Positions 37,446 through 51,335 of a stretch of DNA of 64,000 bases are shown one piece after another. The notes beneath the pieces are model-generated. The model did no database searches. It was not told the origin of the DNA and saw only the letters and a list, made by a program, of their open reading frames with translations. Position 1 is the first letter of the stretch. Each line of letters starts with the position of its first letter. This DNA comes from Tetrahymena thermophila SB210 (lineage: Eukaryota; Ciliophora; Oligohymenophorea; Hymenostomatida; Tetrahymenidae), in assembly GCF_000189635.1 (NCBI RefSeq), contig NW_002476369.1, positions 63,407 through 127,406 on the forward strand, in the 5' to 3' direction. The translations under genes and the position numbers were made by a program.

Positions 37446-40400
37446 TCATTTCTTTTCTAGACAGGAAAGTAAGGATGATTCGCTGATTATTTCTTTTCTA
37501 TAGATTTTTTATTGGGTTTGTTTATAAATCATGTTTTTAACTTTTTGGTTGACAATGATTTTTTATTTCACAAGTTCGTTTAATTCTTTTGAGAATTAAA
37601 GAGCTTGTTGCTTTTATTTTTTGAGTTCTTCTAGTTCAGTAGAAGATAATTAGAGTAATTGGGAGGTGTCAGTATTTTAGTTGCTGTTTTCATCATCTTC
37701 ATCTATTGCTTCTACCATTTCTTGTTTATATTGGAAGAAATTGAAGTCAAAGAATTGTAAGTAGCTTATTTTGTTTATTTCTTTGAAGAAGTACAAGCAG
37801 TTCTTCAAATTTATCTAAGTATTTTCAAAACCTATTTGTAAGTTTAGAACTTTTAACTCATTTTATTTTCCTATACAGTTTCCAAGATATTCAAAAGACT
37901 CGCTCTAAATGTTTAAATCCAAGTATATTTTTAAGCTTTCAAGTTCTTTCATTCTAAAAATTAAGTCAGCTAGATTCTTATCGAGAGAAAATTCTTAGCT
38001 ATTAATCAAAAAAAACAACTATTATTAGTCTGAAATAACTTATTTAAATTTTCGGGGATAATTTTTTAATTTCTGATATTTTTTTTTGTGAAATTTCAAA
38101 ATAAAGAAATAGAATTCTGATTTAAAAATCATTTTTTCTGGTTTTTAGAAAAAAATTAAAGGATTGTTTTTAAAATAATATGTAAGCTCTTTTTTTGAGC
38201 TTTTAAATTCAAAAATTTATTGTTTTTTATGAGTTTTTTCTCGATTTAATATAATGAAAGATATTTATTTACTCTATGATTTGAATATTAAGATTTTTAA
38301 CATAGGCAAGTTATGAAAAGCACCCAAGAATGGGATTAAAATTGTTTCCCAAATTCTTCAAATTTATGTATAAAGATTCTAGATTTTGTAAACTAGAAAC
38401 AGAATTTGCAATCGGATGAAGTTATTTCTTTTGCAAGCAGCTTTTAGATTTATATAAATAAGAATTAATGATGTAAAGTTTGAGAGAAGTAAATGAAACA
38501 AATATCTACAAGAATGCAAAAATATTTAAAAATAGGCAAAAATGAAGTAATTTAATACTAAACATTAGTCAAAGAGATGGCGAAAGTCTTGAGTTATGTG
38601 AGGTGGCGAATGGAATCCCAGAAACTTAACCAAATAGCGGTTGTGACAACTATATTTCTTTAAAGTAGAAATTTATTTATTTAAGTATAATGAAAAAAGC
38701 AATATTCAAAAGCGAAAAATTAGAATAAAAGTTACTCAAACGAGATCTAAAAAGACTGTAAGCTAGTAAGATGAGAGAGTGATTTGGCGAATTTGATTAT
38801 TTCAAGGGAGTGTAGCTGATTTTAATTCAAATAGAAATCATAATTCTCCTCTCTGGGTAACCTGTTAATTAGTTAAGATATTTTTTATATGTAATTGGTT
38901 AATAAATTAAAAGTTTTCTAATAAGATAAAAGTTGTTTCCAATTATTAAAAATAAGCTTATACGATTTCAAGATTAAAAGCTGATTTATGTAAATTTTTC
39001 TTAATTCATTAATTAGTAATTTAAAAGCAATTTTTATTAAAAAATCTTCATTATAAAAAGCATTTCTAAATTTAGTAAAAGTGGTTTTTTCTTAAGCAAT
39101 TCATTCATTCATGATTTAAAAATAAGATTTCTTTATTTTTAAATTCAATAATTTTTATGCGCAACATTTATAATTTTGTGGATGATTTAAAAATAATTTT
39201 TCTTAATTAAAGTCTGTTTATTTTTCTTAATTAAAAGCTTTATTAGACATAAAGTTTATTAATTAATTAATGCATTTAATTTTACATTTAAAATATATTC
39301 TGTTTTCTTTATTTGATGCTTTTTTATTAACATACTTCTTATTTATATTTTGTGATGTATTTATTATTAATTAAAACTTGCATTTATTTTGTATTTCTTA
39401 ATTAAATGCTCTTAAATTGATAATTAAATTGTCTATTAAAAAATTCTCTATGCATTATTTCTGTAAATTAATATAAATTTGCTTTATGCATCATAGATCC
39501 TGTTAATATACATTAATTATATTTCTTAACTAATTCATAGTTCTTATTTATTTAATATAAATTTATTTATTTTACTTTTCTTAAGTAATTCATAGATGTT
39601 CTTTATTTCTTTATGAATAGTGTTAATAATTTTTTGATATCTTTTCTTAATTAAAAAGGCAAAGGTGCTTTTAGTTAATAAATGCAATTTATCTATTAAT
39701 AATTTAAATTTTTTTTATTGAGCGAGTTTCATGTTACACTCGAAACTGTAATTGAAGAATTTAATTTTTTCAAGGAAATTCTTTTGATATCTTTAAAAAA
39801 TGTTTTTGAATTAAATTTAGTTTTTGTTTTGATCAATTTTTTGCAAATTTAGAGTTGCAATTTTCAGCTTTTTTCTATTTGAAAGTTTAGGTTAAAAATG
39901 GATTAATCACTTAGATACCAAAAATATGATTAAATATGTCAGTTTAAATAAAATTTTGTTGCTTAAATCTAGTCTTGGATTAATCTTGTTTCTGCGGTTT
40001 ATATTTTGGTTTTTTTTCTGAGAAAAAGCAGAATTATCACTTAAGGGCATTTTATGCAGAAAGATTTGAAGAAAGATTCTAAATTAAAATAAACGAGTTA
40101 ATGTTGCAATTATCTTATAAATCAATCAAACTTCTTTGCCTTTCTTATATTGAACTAATTAGTTAATTAATATTTATGTATTGAGAAAGAACTTGGCTGA
40201 TAATTATATTGTTTATTTGTTCTATTTTTTTTCTTTTTTATTAATAAATTAGTGTTTTGGATTAATTGAAATCGTACCCAGCTTATTAATATTGAATGTG
40301 ATTAGTTAATTTCCTTTAATTTGAATAAGACGAAATGTTAGTTATTTGATTATTAAATTAATTAATTTATTTATTAATTTGTTAATTAATTAATTAATAA

Positions 40401-41330
40401 ATTAATGAATGAATGAATTATTCTTACTCTACAATGCTGAGAGTTAGTGTTCTGAGATTGGGAAGCTTGGAGAAATGATGACTCCAAAACATGACGTCTA
40501 AAATACTGTTTTCGTCTCTTTTGCATAGAAAGAAGTTAGTTCTTGAATTATAAATATAATTTAAAATTCTTACATATAAATCACAGTAGATTTAATAGTG
40601 CTGAAGTTAATTTCTGAATAATTTTTCTCTAGCATGTATTTATTGGATTGAATAACGAGCTAGTTAGGGTCCGAAAAATCTGTCATAAAGGGTTGGTTTT
40701 ATTTGTTACAGTTAATGGTTTCAGCAAGTTAAAATTGTTAGGTATTTAGCACTTATTATAATTTTATATTATTTGAAAAGCTCAACCTATTTTTTAAAGA
40801 GGGAATTTGTCTAAAATATTCTCGCAATATGCATAAAAATTTCTAACAAATAGATTTTATTCTACGATAACAAGCAAACAAAGAAACAAAGAAACAAACA
40901 GTGAATTTTTTTTCGCCGTAGGTAAGAATTAATAAATTAAAGTCAATACGATAAATCTCAATATAATCTAGTAAAAATAAATCCATAATAAAATGTGAGT
41001 AAAAGTGAGTTGAAATAGTTACTTTTCAGCAAGGATGTTGCTTATTTAAGACATTAAGTTTTCAAGACTTCTACTTCTGCAAGAAGTAAATATTTTCTTT
41101 ACAGTTTGTTGCTCTAATTTTTAGGATGGAAGTCAGTTTTTTGTAGAATTGCTCAGTCAATCGATCGATAGGATGATGCGAAGATCGCGAGAGGTAAAGC
41201 AGGTATTTAATGTATTTGAGTGCAGTAAGATCTCTTTTTAGTACTTTAACTTGACAAATTAGTGAAGATCTTTCAAAATTACAGAATAAAATCTATTTTA
41301 TGAACGAAAATAGTTTTGCTTCTTTATAGT
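37446..41330 (-). CDS. Leucine-rich-repeat protein with coiled-coil C-terminus, multi-exon, 5' end uncertain
   Basis: Minus-strand exons splice in phase into an LRR protein. A 1.5-kb intron (~38890-40430) joins KLPNLRTLTLSIVE to LPREENYDFYLNQNQLHSLE. Then follow SLSHLTSLQSFQIS, IRHLTQLKTFAISLTN, FVSFTSLKLYIIN, SVSSLQNLESLYINLKNLG and QLAYVKNLNIQII. The last exon (~37446-38003) gives RMKELESLKIYLDLNIQSE, NELKVLNLQIGF, and a charged helical tail (TELEELKKQKQQALQFSKEL) ending SCLEKK before TGA 37446-37448. A plausible start is MTDFSDPNQL (ATG at 40684-40686). However, exon-like sequence continues upstream (ALKYIKYLLYLSRSSHHP; CRSRSLENLMSQISNILAEK), where two reading frames overlap and no clean splice joins them. 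Cellular role unknown; LRRs generally bind proteins. Confidence 0.68.
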
Positions 41331-43360
41331 TTTAATAAAGGCTTTGTTAGTCTGATTTTTTGTTTTGATTAGCTTGCTTGATTGTATTGGAATTAGAGTT
41401 GAATTAAATATAAATATAATTAATTAATTACAATCGTTTAAAATTATGCCTTTCAATAAGGATGGAAAGTTGATTAAAATTTTCTTATCCAGAGCACTTT
41501 CCTATGTTTTTTTTCTATGTTACATTTATAATTTAATTAATTACAAACTTCAAAAAAGTAATATTTCTTTTTAAAAGCAAAAATTAGTATTCTTCTGCTA
41601 AACCAAATAACAAATTAACCTAACCCTATCTCACTCTTTTACTTTCAATTTTCTAAATATTTATTTATTTATCAAAAATTCATCTAATTTCTTCTAATAT
41701 ATTCTCTTGTTTGTCTTAATCTTCAAATTTATCTTTTACTGAATCATACTGCGATATTAAATTTATTATTAATAATATATTATTTCTATTAATTCGTTCA
41801 ACATTAAATTTCAATGAAGCACAGATATAATAATATAATATAATATATATCCACTATCTAAAATGTATGTAAAAATATCAACTTAATTTTAATGATATTG
41901 AGCTATCAAATCTATTATTATTTGTTTTAATTTTCTCTTAAAAAAGTTTAATTTTCAATAAAGTAGAAATGTTAAAATATGATATAATATTATAAATCCA
42001 CTATCTAAAATGTACCAAAAAATATCAATTTAAGGTGAATGATATTGTTCTATCAAATCTATTATTGTCAGTATTAATTTTCTCCTAAAAAAGATTAATT
42101 TTCAATACAATAGAGATGTTAAAATATGATATAATATTATAAATCCAATATCTAAAACGTACCAAAAAATATCAATTTAAGTCGAATGATATTGAGCTAT
42201 CAAATCTATTATTATTTGTATTAATTCTCTCCTAAAATAGATTAATTTTCAATAAAGTAGAGATATTAAAATATGATATAATATTTATTATAAATTAACT
42301 ATTTAAAATGTACCAAAAAATATCAATTTAAATTGAATGATACTTAGATATTCAATATATGAGTAATTAAATCTATTAATTTTCTCCTAAAAAAGATTAA
42401 TTTTCAATAGAATAAAGATATTAAAATATGAGAAAATATTATATCAATTCACTATCTTAAATGTACCAAAAAATACCAATTTTAGTTGAATGGTACTAAG
42501 ATATTCAATCTATTAGTAATTAAAATCTATTAATTTGCTCCCAAATAAGATTAATTTTAAATAAAGCACATGTATTAAAATATATTATGATATAAATCCA
42601 TTATCTAAAATGTACAAAAAAAATAGTAATTTAAGTTGAATGATATTGAGATCTTCAATCTATTATTAATTAAATTCTATTAATATTCTCCCAAACAAGA
42701 TTAATTTTCAATACAGCACAGATATTAAAATATGATATAATAAGAAATAAATCCACTATCTAAAAGTTGAATGATGGTGAGATAAATATTAATTCTATTT
42801 ATCTAAAATTTAGTAAAAAAATATAAATTTCAGTTTATAATTTTGAATATTTTTATAAATTAAACAATTACTTTTTATAATTAAGTATGATGAAAATAAA
42901 TTATTTTAGTATTTATTATAATTAATATACATTAGAATAAAATTGCTAAATTTGACTTCTTCATTATTACTAATTATCGATATAAGAAATAAATACATAA
43001 ATTTTCTTTAATTACTTCTTAAATATTAATTAATTAAAGTATTTTTTTTTTTGCCTTTTCTCAGCTCACAATAAATTCTGAACAATTAATTAATTAAAAA
43101 CAATTTAACAAAAATAAATTGATAATTTTCAATGACAAAAAATTGAGATAGAATATTTTTTGATAAGAAATGTGAATTATTATAAACAAACAAACAAACA
43201 AACTTACATAGATTGATTGATTTATTGATAGATATTTTTGATTTTTTATATTCTTATGTAATAAATAACTTTAATGTATTAATTTGGGTTTTCATTTAAT
43301 TATATTAATTATTACTATTAATAGTCATTTCATCCTTCAAAAATACAATGATTTTTCAAT
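41331..43360. other. Intergenic region dominated by a tandem repeat
   Basis: About 2 kb between two minus-strand genes. Roughly half is the ~148-bp tandem array (41800-42790). The remainder is A/T-rich with an ACAA microsatellite at ~43182-43203. The region upstream of the LRR gene should hold its promoter. Confidence 0.5.
41800..42790. repeat. Tandem repeat, ~148-bp unit, about seven copies
   Basis: The block CCACTATCTAAAATGTA recurs near 41851, 41998, 42148, 42297, 42447, 42598 and 42752, i.e. every ~147-154 bp. Between blocks each unit carries ATATCAATTTAA, GAATGATATTGAG, TATCAAATCTATTATTA, TTTTCTCCTAAAAAAGATTA and TTAAAATATGATATAATA. The leftmost copies are closest to each other and the last ones are truncated and diverged. 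No coding potential. Confidence 0.88.
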
Positions 43361-46300
43361 TCAAAAGTATCCTAAGGGATTGTATACCTTTGATGTGGAG
43401 CCTTATCCGCTGTTATTGGTTATTCCCATTCCAATTTGGTTGCTTTTTGTTGGGGCGGTTCCAGTTTGAGATTTAGGAGAAATCATATTTCTTTGTGATA
43501 ATTAAGAATATTGATTGCTCTTTACTCCACTTTATTGCTTTTAGTTACTACTTGTTTGTGCATTTTGGCTATTCCTGCTGCTGAAGAAACCTCCGTAGTT
43601 GCTTAGAATAGAATGGACAGGGTTGTTGGAATATGACAAGTTTGTGCTTTGGAGGACATTGCTGTTGTTATTCTGATTGTAACTTTGATTGTTTAAGCTA
43701 TTGTTTTAGTTATTTAAGCTAGATTAATTAATGTTGGCGTTTCCTGTTGAAACATTAGTTTAAAGGAAGTAGTTATTTGATGAATTTAGTTGTTATTAAT
43801 TATTGTTTGCATTTAAGGTGTTGTAATTTGACTAAGATTGAACACTTGCTGGAATACTCGTACTGTTTATGCCAGATGAAGTGTAAGAGTTCTAAGTTTT
43901 TTCAGTTACTGATTTTTAGTGTTGTGTTGGATTGTAAGTAAAATTTTTCTTTTAATTTGAAGCTGTTGTTGTTTATGAAAGACTGCTTGATGAGAAATTA
44001 AATGAAGAACGACCTTGCTAGTTAGGTGAAGAAAGCTTCTTAACAATCGATGATTAGTGAGATTGTGAAGGCTAAGTGTAAATCTAAATATTGTCATAAT
44101 CTTCAAATGTTTTGTCTCTTTCTTCTGTTTTAACTCTTAGATTTGATGAAACGGAGTTCAAATGCTAATTATTACTGTTAAAATTTTGATTTTGTTGCGA
44201 CCTTTTAGGTTGTTATTGAAGTTATTGCACCAAATAGCTTGTTTAATTTTAAGCAGTTTTATTACTTTCTAATTAAATTGTTTAATTATTTTTATTTATT
44301 TCATTTAGAGCATTGCCAACCACATTTAATGAAAGATTGTTAATGCCGCTGTTATTGTTGTTATTGTTAATTGCATTTTAGGGCATTCCACTGCTTTGGA
44401 GGAAATAGTTGTTCGTTTAAATTTTATTCGATTAATTATTGTTATTGTTAGTGTTGCTGATATTTTTTAAGTTGCTGGCTAAATTCGATTGCTGAGTTTG
44501 CATTGAAGAGAGAGAAACACTGTTTTTAACATGATTTAAAATATTTCCATTTGAAGAGACAGGCTGAGCTTATTGGTGTTGATTTTGAGTGGCTAATATC
44601 TTTTGTTTAATTTAGAGGGATTTTGAATTCTTGCCATGAAGAGTCTAAATTATTTGTGAAGATGTCATTGGAGTTTGCAGTTATTATTATAATTAAGAGT
44701 TATTGCTGTTAGAAGGAGACAAATAGTTAGACAGAGGACCGTTATGACTGCCAATTAAATTGCTAGATTAGCTCTTTTCTCCTGTTTGTTGCTTATTTAC
44801 AGATAAAAAGTTTTATTTTTCTTCTTTTAATTTTTTGGTTGTTGATTCGTCTGGTTAAGTGATTGTTTTTTGCATGACATCTTTCAAACTATTTTTGTTC
44901 TCCTTTTAATCAAACTGAGTTTGAGAAATATTGCTTGTTCTGTCTGTATTCGATAAAATTTAATGTGACTTTTGCATATTACCTTAAACCAAAGGCTATT
45001 GTTGCAAAGAATCCTAAATACTTTCATTTTTTGAATGGCTTGCTTTATTGAATTGATAAGATTAAAGCATCTTTGCATTAGGAGATGACATTGAATTTAA
45101 TAACGAATTTCCTTGAGAGAACTGCTAAGATTGAAGCAATCCCTGGTTTTTCTTTGAATTATTTGAATTTTCTGATTGATTTTAATCATGAATAATATTA
45201 TTGATATTCTTCTGTTGATTGTTGACACTAAGTCCACTTACAATTTCCTTAGAAGTAGGGATATTTTAATGTGAAATACGAAGCGATTAACTCTAAGTTA
45301 AACTCATATCTGTTTTTTGTTTATCTTATTAGCTGCCCTTTTGTTAAAATGAACCACTTGCAGGTATTTAAATTGGCTTACTTTAACTTTACTGTTAATT
45401 CTAAAGCTTGTTCTTCATTTATTATTCCTATCTAATCTTTTGAGCTTGCTAAACTGCAGGCGATTCATAGTAGAAATTCTCAAAAATAGGATCGAAATCA
45501 TTATTGGCATAATAACTTACCATTAACTTTTGCTTGAATTCATTTTCACCTTTAGAAAATTCCTCCTCGTCAAAATTAAAACCCATAACATCAATCTTCA
45601 CTGGAGGTTCTATTCTCTTGTAAATTATGTCAGCCAAGTTTATTTTCCTGCACCAAGGATGACTCAAAATCTCTTTTGTTCCCATATTCTATCCGAGTCT
45701 CTAAAGAGGATGTTTCGTCAACAAACCTCTAAGCAAATTCTTTAGTTCAGAAGAAAGATTTACGTGATCAGGAAAAGTAAGATCTTCACTTAAGATGCTC
45801 TTATAAATCTCCTCAGTAATTTAAGAATAAAAAGGAGGAAGTCTATTTATTTTAACCAATAATTAACAATAAATGAATAAATAAATATTTAATAAATTAA
45901 TTTTACCCTGTTACTAACTCATACAAAAGAGCTCCAAGAGTGTAGTGGTCAACTGGATATGCATGTCCAACTTTTAAAAGCATTTCAGGAGCCATGTATT
46001 CTGGTGATCCACAGAAAGAGTAGGCAAACTCGTTATCATCCATGTCTGGTTTTGACAACCCAAAATCTCCAATTCTAATATGGCCATCGATATCAAGGAG
46101 AATATTCTCTGGCTTTATATCTCTATAAATGATGTGTCTGTCATGAAGATAGTCTATTCCCAAACAAATTTCTATAAAATAAAATCTAGCTTATTCTTCG
46201 GTCATTTTTTTAATTTTTCTTAAGTGATAGAACCTAATTTTTAATAAAAATAAAGCTAAAACCATACTCTAACATTTAATAATATAATTTGTTTCATATT

Positions 46301-48466
46301 TAAATATTTAATGTATTTTTTAGGTTTACTAATCTTACTAAATCTTTCAATTCATAATTTAAATTTTTTATTATTTTTTAGATTTTTTATAGAAATCGTA
46401 AGAATATTATTTGTTATTAATTGAGGGATTTTACATTAAATATTAAAAAATTTTTGTAAAGGATAAAAATAATATTACATTTCTCCTCCAGCACAGTACT
46501 CCATTGCAAAAGCTATATAATTTTTAGATTCAAATGCATAATCTAATTGCAATAGGAAGGGATGTCCTTACATCATAGTCATAATGTTTCTTTCATTTTG
46601 AACAATTTGTTCCTTTTTGTTGGTCAATATGAATTTTTTTTCAATCAACTTTAATGCATACATTTTTCCATTGTCTTTCTTTTATACTAAATAAACACGC
46701 GAGAATCCTCCCATTCCTACGCACTTAATAAAATGAAAATCTTTTAATGAAACTTGGTATGGTTGTTGACTTTTATCTGTTTGTGATGTTGACTAATAGG
46801 CTAGAATTGATGGATTAAATGAGGAAGAAGCACTGTTTGTGACTGAAGTTTCGCCGTAGAAAGGCTCAAGTATTAGTGATTTATTGAATAGAGGGTCTAA
46901 AGGTCTTTCAGGAAGAGTGAGATAATATGATAAGGAAATATTTCTATGTTAATAAGATTAGAAATGGAGAATATTATCATTGTCAAGTGATTCGTTATTG
47001 CTATCTCTATTTGTGGGCATTTAAATTTACTCGTACATCAAAATTTCATTGATGAGCTGCTTAGTTAGCCACTCAACATTTCCGCCTATTGCATTTAAAC
47101 TGATTGGACCTATTCTTTTGCCTTTATAATGAATAAAAACTGTTAAATTTGCATGGTAGTCTCCAACATTCGGATCTGTTTTTAATACTTCATTCATTTG
47201 CTGGGACTTGTGCTTCTTTAAAATCATTCTATAGTTATTCAGATTTTGAGAATTTTGTTAAAGCTGTTGTTGTAGTTGCTGTTAATTTTACTATTGCTGT
47301 TAGAAGTTATTTTGACTGTTGTAATTATCTAAATACTAGTTTGATTAAACTTAAGCAGCTTGTGAAGAATTTTGCTAGTTGGCATGATTTAAACTGCTTT
47401 AAGCTGCTGCCATAGTTTAATTGTAAAGATTGGTAATTCCGTTTGCACTTGTATTGCTATTGCTATGTAATTGACTTGTCAAGGCATTTTATTTGCTATG
47501 ATTTTGATGACTGGAATTACTTAAAAGAAGGTCTGATGTTCCTTTGCGCTCAATCGAATAATCTGTTTTAACTCTAGCAGAACTGGGAATGTATGGAGCG
47601 TTTGATGAAGTATGCTTTAACTCGCTATCTCTAAGTAAAGCTGAATTTGTGCTGTGTCTAAACTACTACGATTAAACCAACATCTGTTTGTGCTTGTCTC
47701 CTATTTTATTTTAGTTACTCAAAGAAGATGATGTTGCTGTTGTCCCATATTAATTGTGGCTAAGACTAGATTAATGGTTATTACCAGATGTTCCAAAGGG
47801 AATTTAAGAAGACTAATTAAAGCTATTGCTTGTATTAGTAAAATTATTTTGTGACTTGTGTTTGGTTTGCTTCAACCTTGATTGGATATTTGAGTAAGAA
47901 GATGTAGAAGATTAAGCTTAGTTATTAGTTAAGCTATTCGAATTGTGTTTCTGAGCTGAGCTTGGCTTACTTTGCTAAATATTTTGGTGGCCATTCATCG
48001 TAGCTGCTTGGTTTGAAGATTAAATTTGCTATGACTGCTATGGTTGCTGACTAAATTGTGCAGCAGAAACTTGGTTTGTGTATAAATGAACTGCTTATTG
48101 CTATATGTTGTTACTAGGGTGATTATTGTTAATGTTATGAGTATTGGTATAGCTTTATAATCCTTGCATGGTCTGCTATTGATTCTACAAGGAAGATGAA
48201 GGAGAATTGACGGCATTAACCATCAAGTGAGACTATTAAGAGCTCTAGCCATTTTAAACTTAGCCCTATCCATGCTGTGCTGAAGAATTGCTTGCTAATT
48301 ACTATTAACCCTAATAAGCATTTTGCTGAGAACCCTTAGATTGACTCTGCTTGCTATTCGCTGAAAGGAAGTAGTTGTTTGTGTTGGTAGAATTTGGGGA
48401 TTGGTACCTCTTATGCAGCGCTGTCTGAGAAGAGTAGTTCTACAGCTTATTGCTATAAGAATTCAT
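43361..48466 (-). CDS. AGC-family protein kinase with very long Gln/Asn/Ser-rich N- and C-terminal arms
   Basis: Ser/Thr kinase of AGC type. Exons 46479-48466, 45907-46233 and 43361-45842 total 4797 nt (1598 aa), the splice phases agreeing exactly. Residues 1-~575 are Gln/Asn/Ser-rich. The kinase domain has a glycine loop VGMGGFSRVYLV (~583-594), YALKLIEKK with Lys606, YRDIKPEN with catalytic Asp701, DFG at 719-721, CGSPEYMAPE at 737-746 and HPLQRLG. The AGC tail ends FENFYYES (892-899): the hydrophobic motif position normally Ser/Thr is Tyr. Residues ~903-1598 are again low-complexity and rich in Gln (many TAA/TAG codons), Asn and Ser, ending TSKVYNPLGYF. A YHANLTVFIHYKGKRIGP segment lies ~120 residues before the kinase. 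The exact AGC subfamily and substrates are unknown. Confidence 0.93.
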
Positions 48467-48654
48467 GCGTTTTTATATGTTTTTGTTATTTGCTTGCTTT
48501 ATAATAAATGATAATTTATTCTATTTACAAAGGAAAAGAGTTTAAAAGCTAATTAATTATTTGATTGAAATAGTGTTAATTAATTTCTTTCAAAAAATAA
48601 AATTTTTAATAATTTGATATTTATTTATTTGTTAATGACTCTTTCAATTAATCA

Positions 48655-48735
48655 AACTATTTATCTATATATCTATCTATCTATCTATCAATCTTTCTAT
48701 CTATTTATCTTTCTATTTATCTATCTATCTATTAA
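48655..48735. repeat. TATC/TATT microsatellite
   Basis: Run of TCTATCTATCTATC words with occasional TTTATC and TTTCTA interruptions, upstream of the kinase gene. Confidence 0.85.
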
Positions 48736-51262
48736 GTTAACATTCTCTTTTATTCTTTCTTATCTTTTTTAATTATTTCACTTTGGCTTCACTTCAGCAA
48801 TGTAATTTTTTACTTGACACTTTCATTTATTTTGAAACAACAAAGTTAGCTTATAAGAAATTCGCGTAGGCCTTTTTTCTGTTTTGTTTATTTGTAAATA
48901 ATTTTTCCACTTTCAAACGATAAAAAAATTTATCTTCCAGCGAAAGTGTTAATTAAGTTTTTCTTAAATTTTAATAACTAAATTTTTTGACACGCTCAAA
49001 TTTTTGATTGCACTGTTTAATGAAAACAAAATCTATCTTTTTCTTAAAATTAATCATTTTTTTCCTACCTTTTTGTTTCTTTAAAACTTGAAAATATTTT
49101 TGCTAGTCTCTCCTCATTTCTTTCTTCAAAAAGGATGTATAAAAAGTATTTATTTGAATCTAATTTAGATTTATGCAAAATCAACTATCTAAATAACTCG
49201 TTGAAAATTTACTTTTCAAATTAAATTTGCACAAATTGGCAAAAAAAATATTCATCGCTCATTCATACATATTCTTTCAAGTCATTCAAATAATCTTTAA
49301 TTAACAAAATTTCGACTGTTTTGCATAGAATTCAAATTTTCATTTAAATATTTCCATTTGAATTTTCATAACCTCTATAGAAGAATAAACACATAAATTC
49401 CTTTTAAAATAAATCTTATTAAACAATTTGATTAAAATAATCTATTTTATTGAAAATAAATCCCATCATTTTTATTGAATTTAATTGATTCCTAAAATGT
49501 TAACAATCAAATAAAAATATCTTTTAGATAATTTATAATTAAAGCATGCTTTAATTAAATACATTCATGATATGCTTATTTCTACCTATCTACCTACCTA
49601 CCTACAAGTTATTTAATTATTATTTATACTTTTTGTTTAATAAGTTATAATAATATTTTATTTACGAATTAAATACTAAAATAAAATATTTATTATATTT
49701 TTAATAAAAACTGAATAATAATTTTAAAATAGCAAAAGAAAGACTTTTTAAAAGCTTAAAATAAATTTTTAATAAAAAATTAAACAGGAAAATATTTTAA
49801 ATAAATAGTTTATAGTATTTTTTATGCTTTATAATAAAAAATAATGTCTTAATAAATTTTTTAAATAATTTAAAATTCTATTATTAATCCAATTAAATCA
49901 AAGCAAGCAAATATGAAAAGATATAAGTATCTCCTTTATAAAAAATTAAAAACCTTCTTATTTCATAATATTAGCTTCATTTTAAGATAAGGTTAAATGA
50001 TAGTTTAGCTAATATTTACATTAAAAAGTAATTTGGAAAAACAATTAAAGCTTTGAATAATATTTATTTTAATATTTTTAAACATAATCTAATTTTTTTT
50101 TGGAATAGAAAATATTTTTTGACGAATGATTTTATCTTTCTAAATAATTATTTTTAAAAATGGATTAAACAAATTTTTCATTAGATTTAAAACCAATAAA
50201 TAAGTTTATGATTTTTATCAAATATTTTAATAAATATATGTCGTCTACTAATTCATGTCCGCTAATCAAAGATAAAGGAAATGAAGTGTATTTTACTAAA
50301 TTAATTAAAAAAATACATGTAAATATGTTAAAAATTTATTTTATTCTAGTGAGTCCCCATTCTAATTTTCCTTTTTATCCAATCTCTAATTTTAACTATA
50401 TTTTTAAGTAAATATTTTAAATAGAAATATAGAAATATTAAGATTTAATAATGAATATTATTCTAACTTTTTTGCGATTTCTATTACAAAAAGTAAATTT
50501 ACAAATTGATATAATTTATTTGTTCTTTTTTATTGACTTATAATTAATTTAATTTCCATATATTGCTATTCAAAATTAAAAAAAAAAATAAATGATATAG
50601 TAGATTAAAAAATACAACATATTAGAAGAAGTAATTCTTTATTTTTTTATCAAAATACTTTAAATTTATATTTACTAATATTAAAAGTTTTTAAACTCTT
50701 CACTTTAATCTCACTAAATTCTCGATATCTATCTGGGGTATATTTTATTTAAAATATTATTATTCTTATTATTAATAAATATTTTCTTAATATTTAAATT
50801 TGAGTTTATTTAAAATATTATTTTACCAATAGAAATTATCACCTAAATTCATTTATTTTATTAATACAATTCTCTTTTCTTTATTTTAACTTAATTTTCA
50901 CTTTAAATTTATTAATTAATTATCCATTTTTATTATTTAATATTTTTTATTCATTTTTTCCTTCTAAAACTTTTAATTGATAAAATCAGTTTATTTGTTT
51001 TGGGTTAAGACATTTTTATTTTTAAAAATGAATTTAGTGAAGCATACATAACTCTTTTAATTTGTTTAATGGCTATTTATTTAATTTATTTTTCTTTTTA
51101 ATTATACTTGTGTTTTTTATTTTTCTATCTTTCTTAATTTAACTCATTTTTTTATTTCCAACCTTTGCTTTTATATTCATTTCTAATTATTTCATATTAT
51201 TTCATCACTTTTTCCTTCTAAATTACTAATTAATTACCATCAATCCTCATTAATTCTCACAA

Positions 51263-51335
51263 CCCCCCCCCCCCCAAACTTCAGGAGTACTATATGATAA
51301 GGAAGGTTCAAGTAGTAGGGAGGGGGGGAAGGGGG
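51263..51335. other. Homopolymer C13 tract followed by G-rich tract, inside an A/T-rich intron-like unit
   Basis: Thirteen consecutive C (51263-51275), ~40 bp of mixed sequence, then GGG at 51318-51320, seven G at 51322-51328 and five G at 51331-51335. The arms could pair as a hairpin, and the G arm has enough G runs for a quadruplex. Compared with the other intron copies of the LRR array this is an extra segment of roughly 100 bp. It is not the ciliate C4A2 telomere repeat. Confidence 0.8.

Noticed and set aside
39720..39752. Small inverted repeat CGAGT...ACTCG considered as an RNA gene or terminator
   Set aside because: Only a 5-bp stem within a long LRR-gene intron; too short to support an RNA.
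50208..50411. 67-residue plus-strand frame upstream of the LRR array
   Set aside because: Composition matches surrounding A/T-rich noncoding DNA, and no splice or motif supports it.
51263..51275. C-run considered as a ciliate telomere (CCCCAA repeat)
   Set aside because: A single C13 homopolymer without repeated C4A2 units, and it lies inside a gene array.
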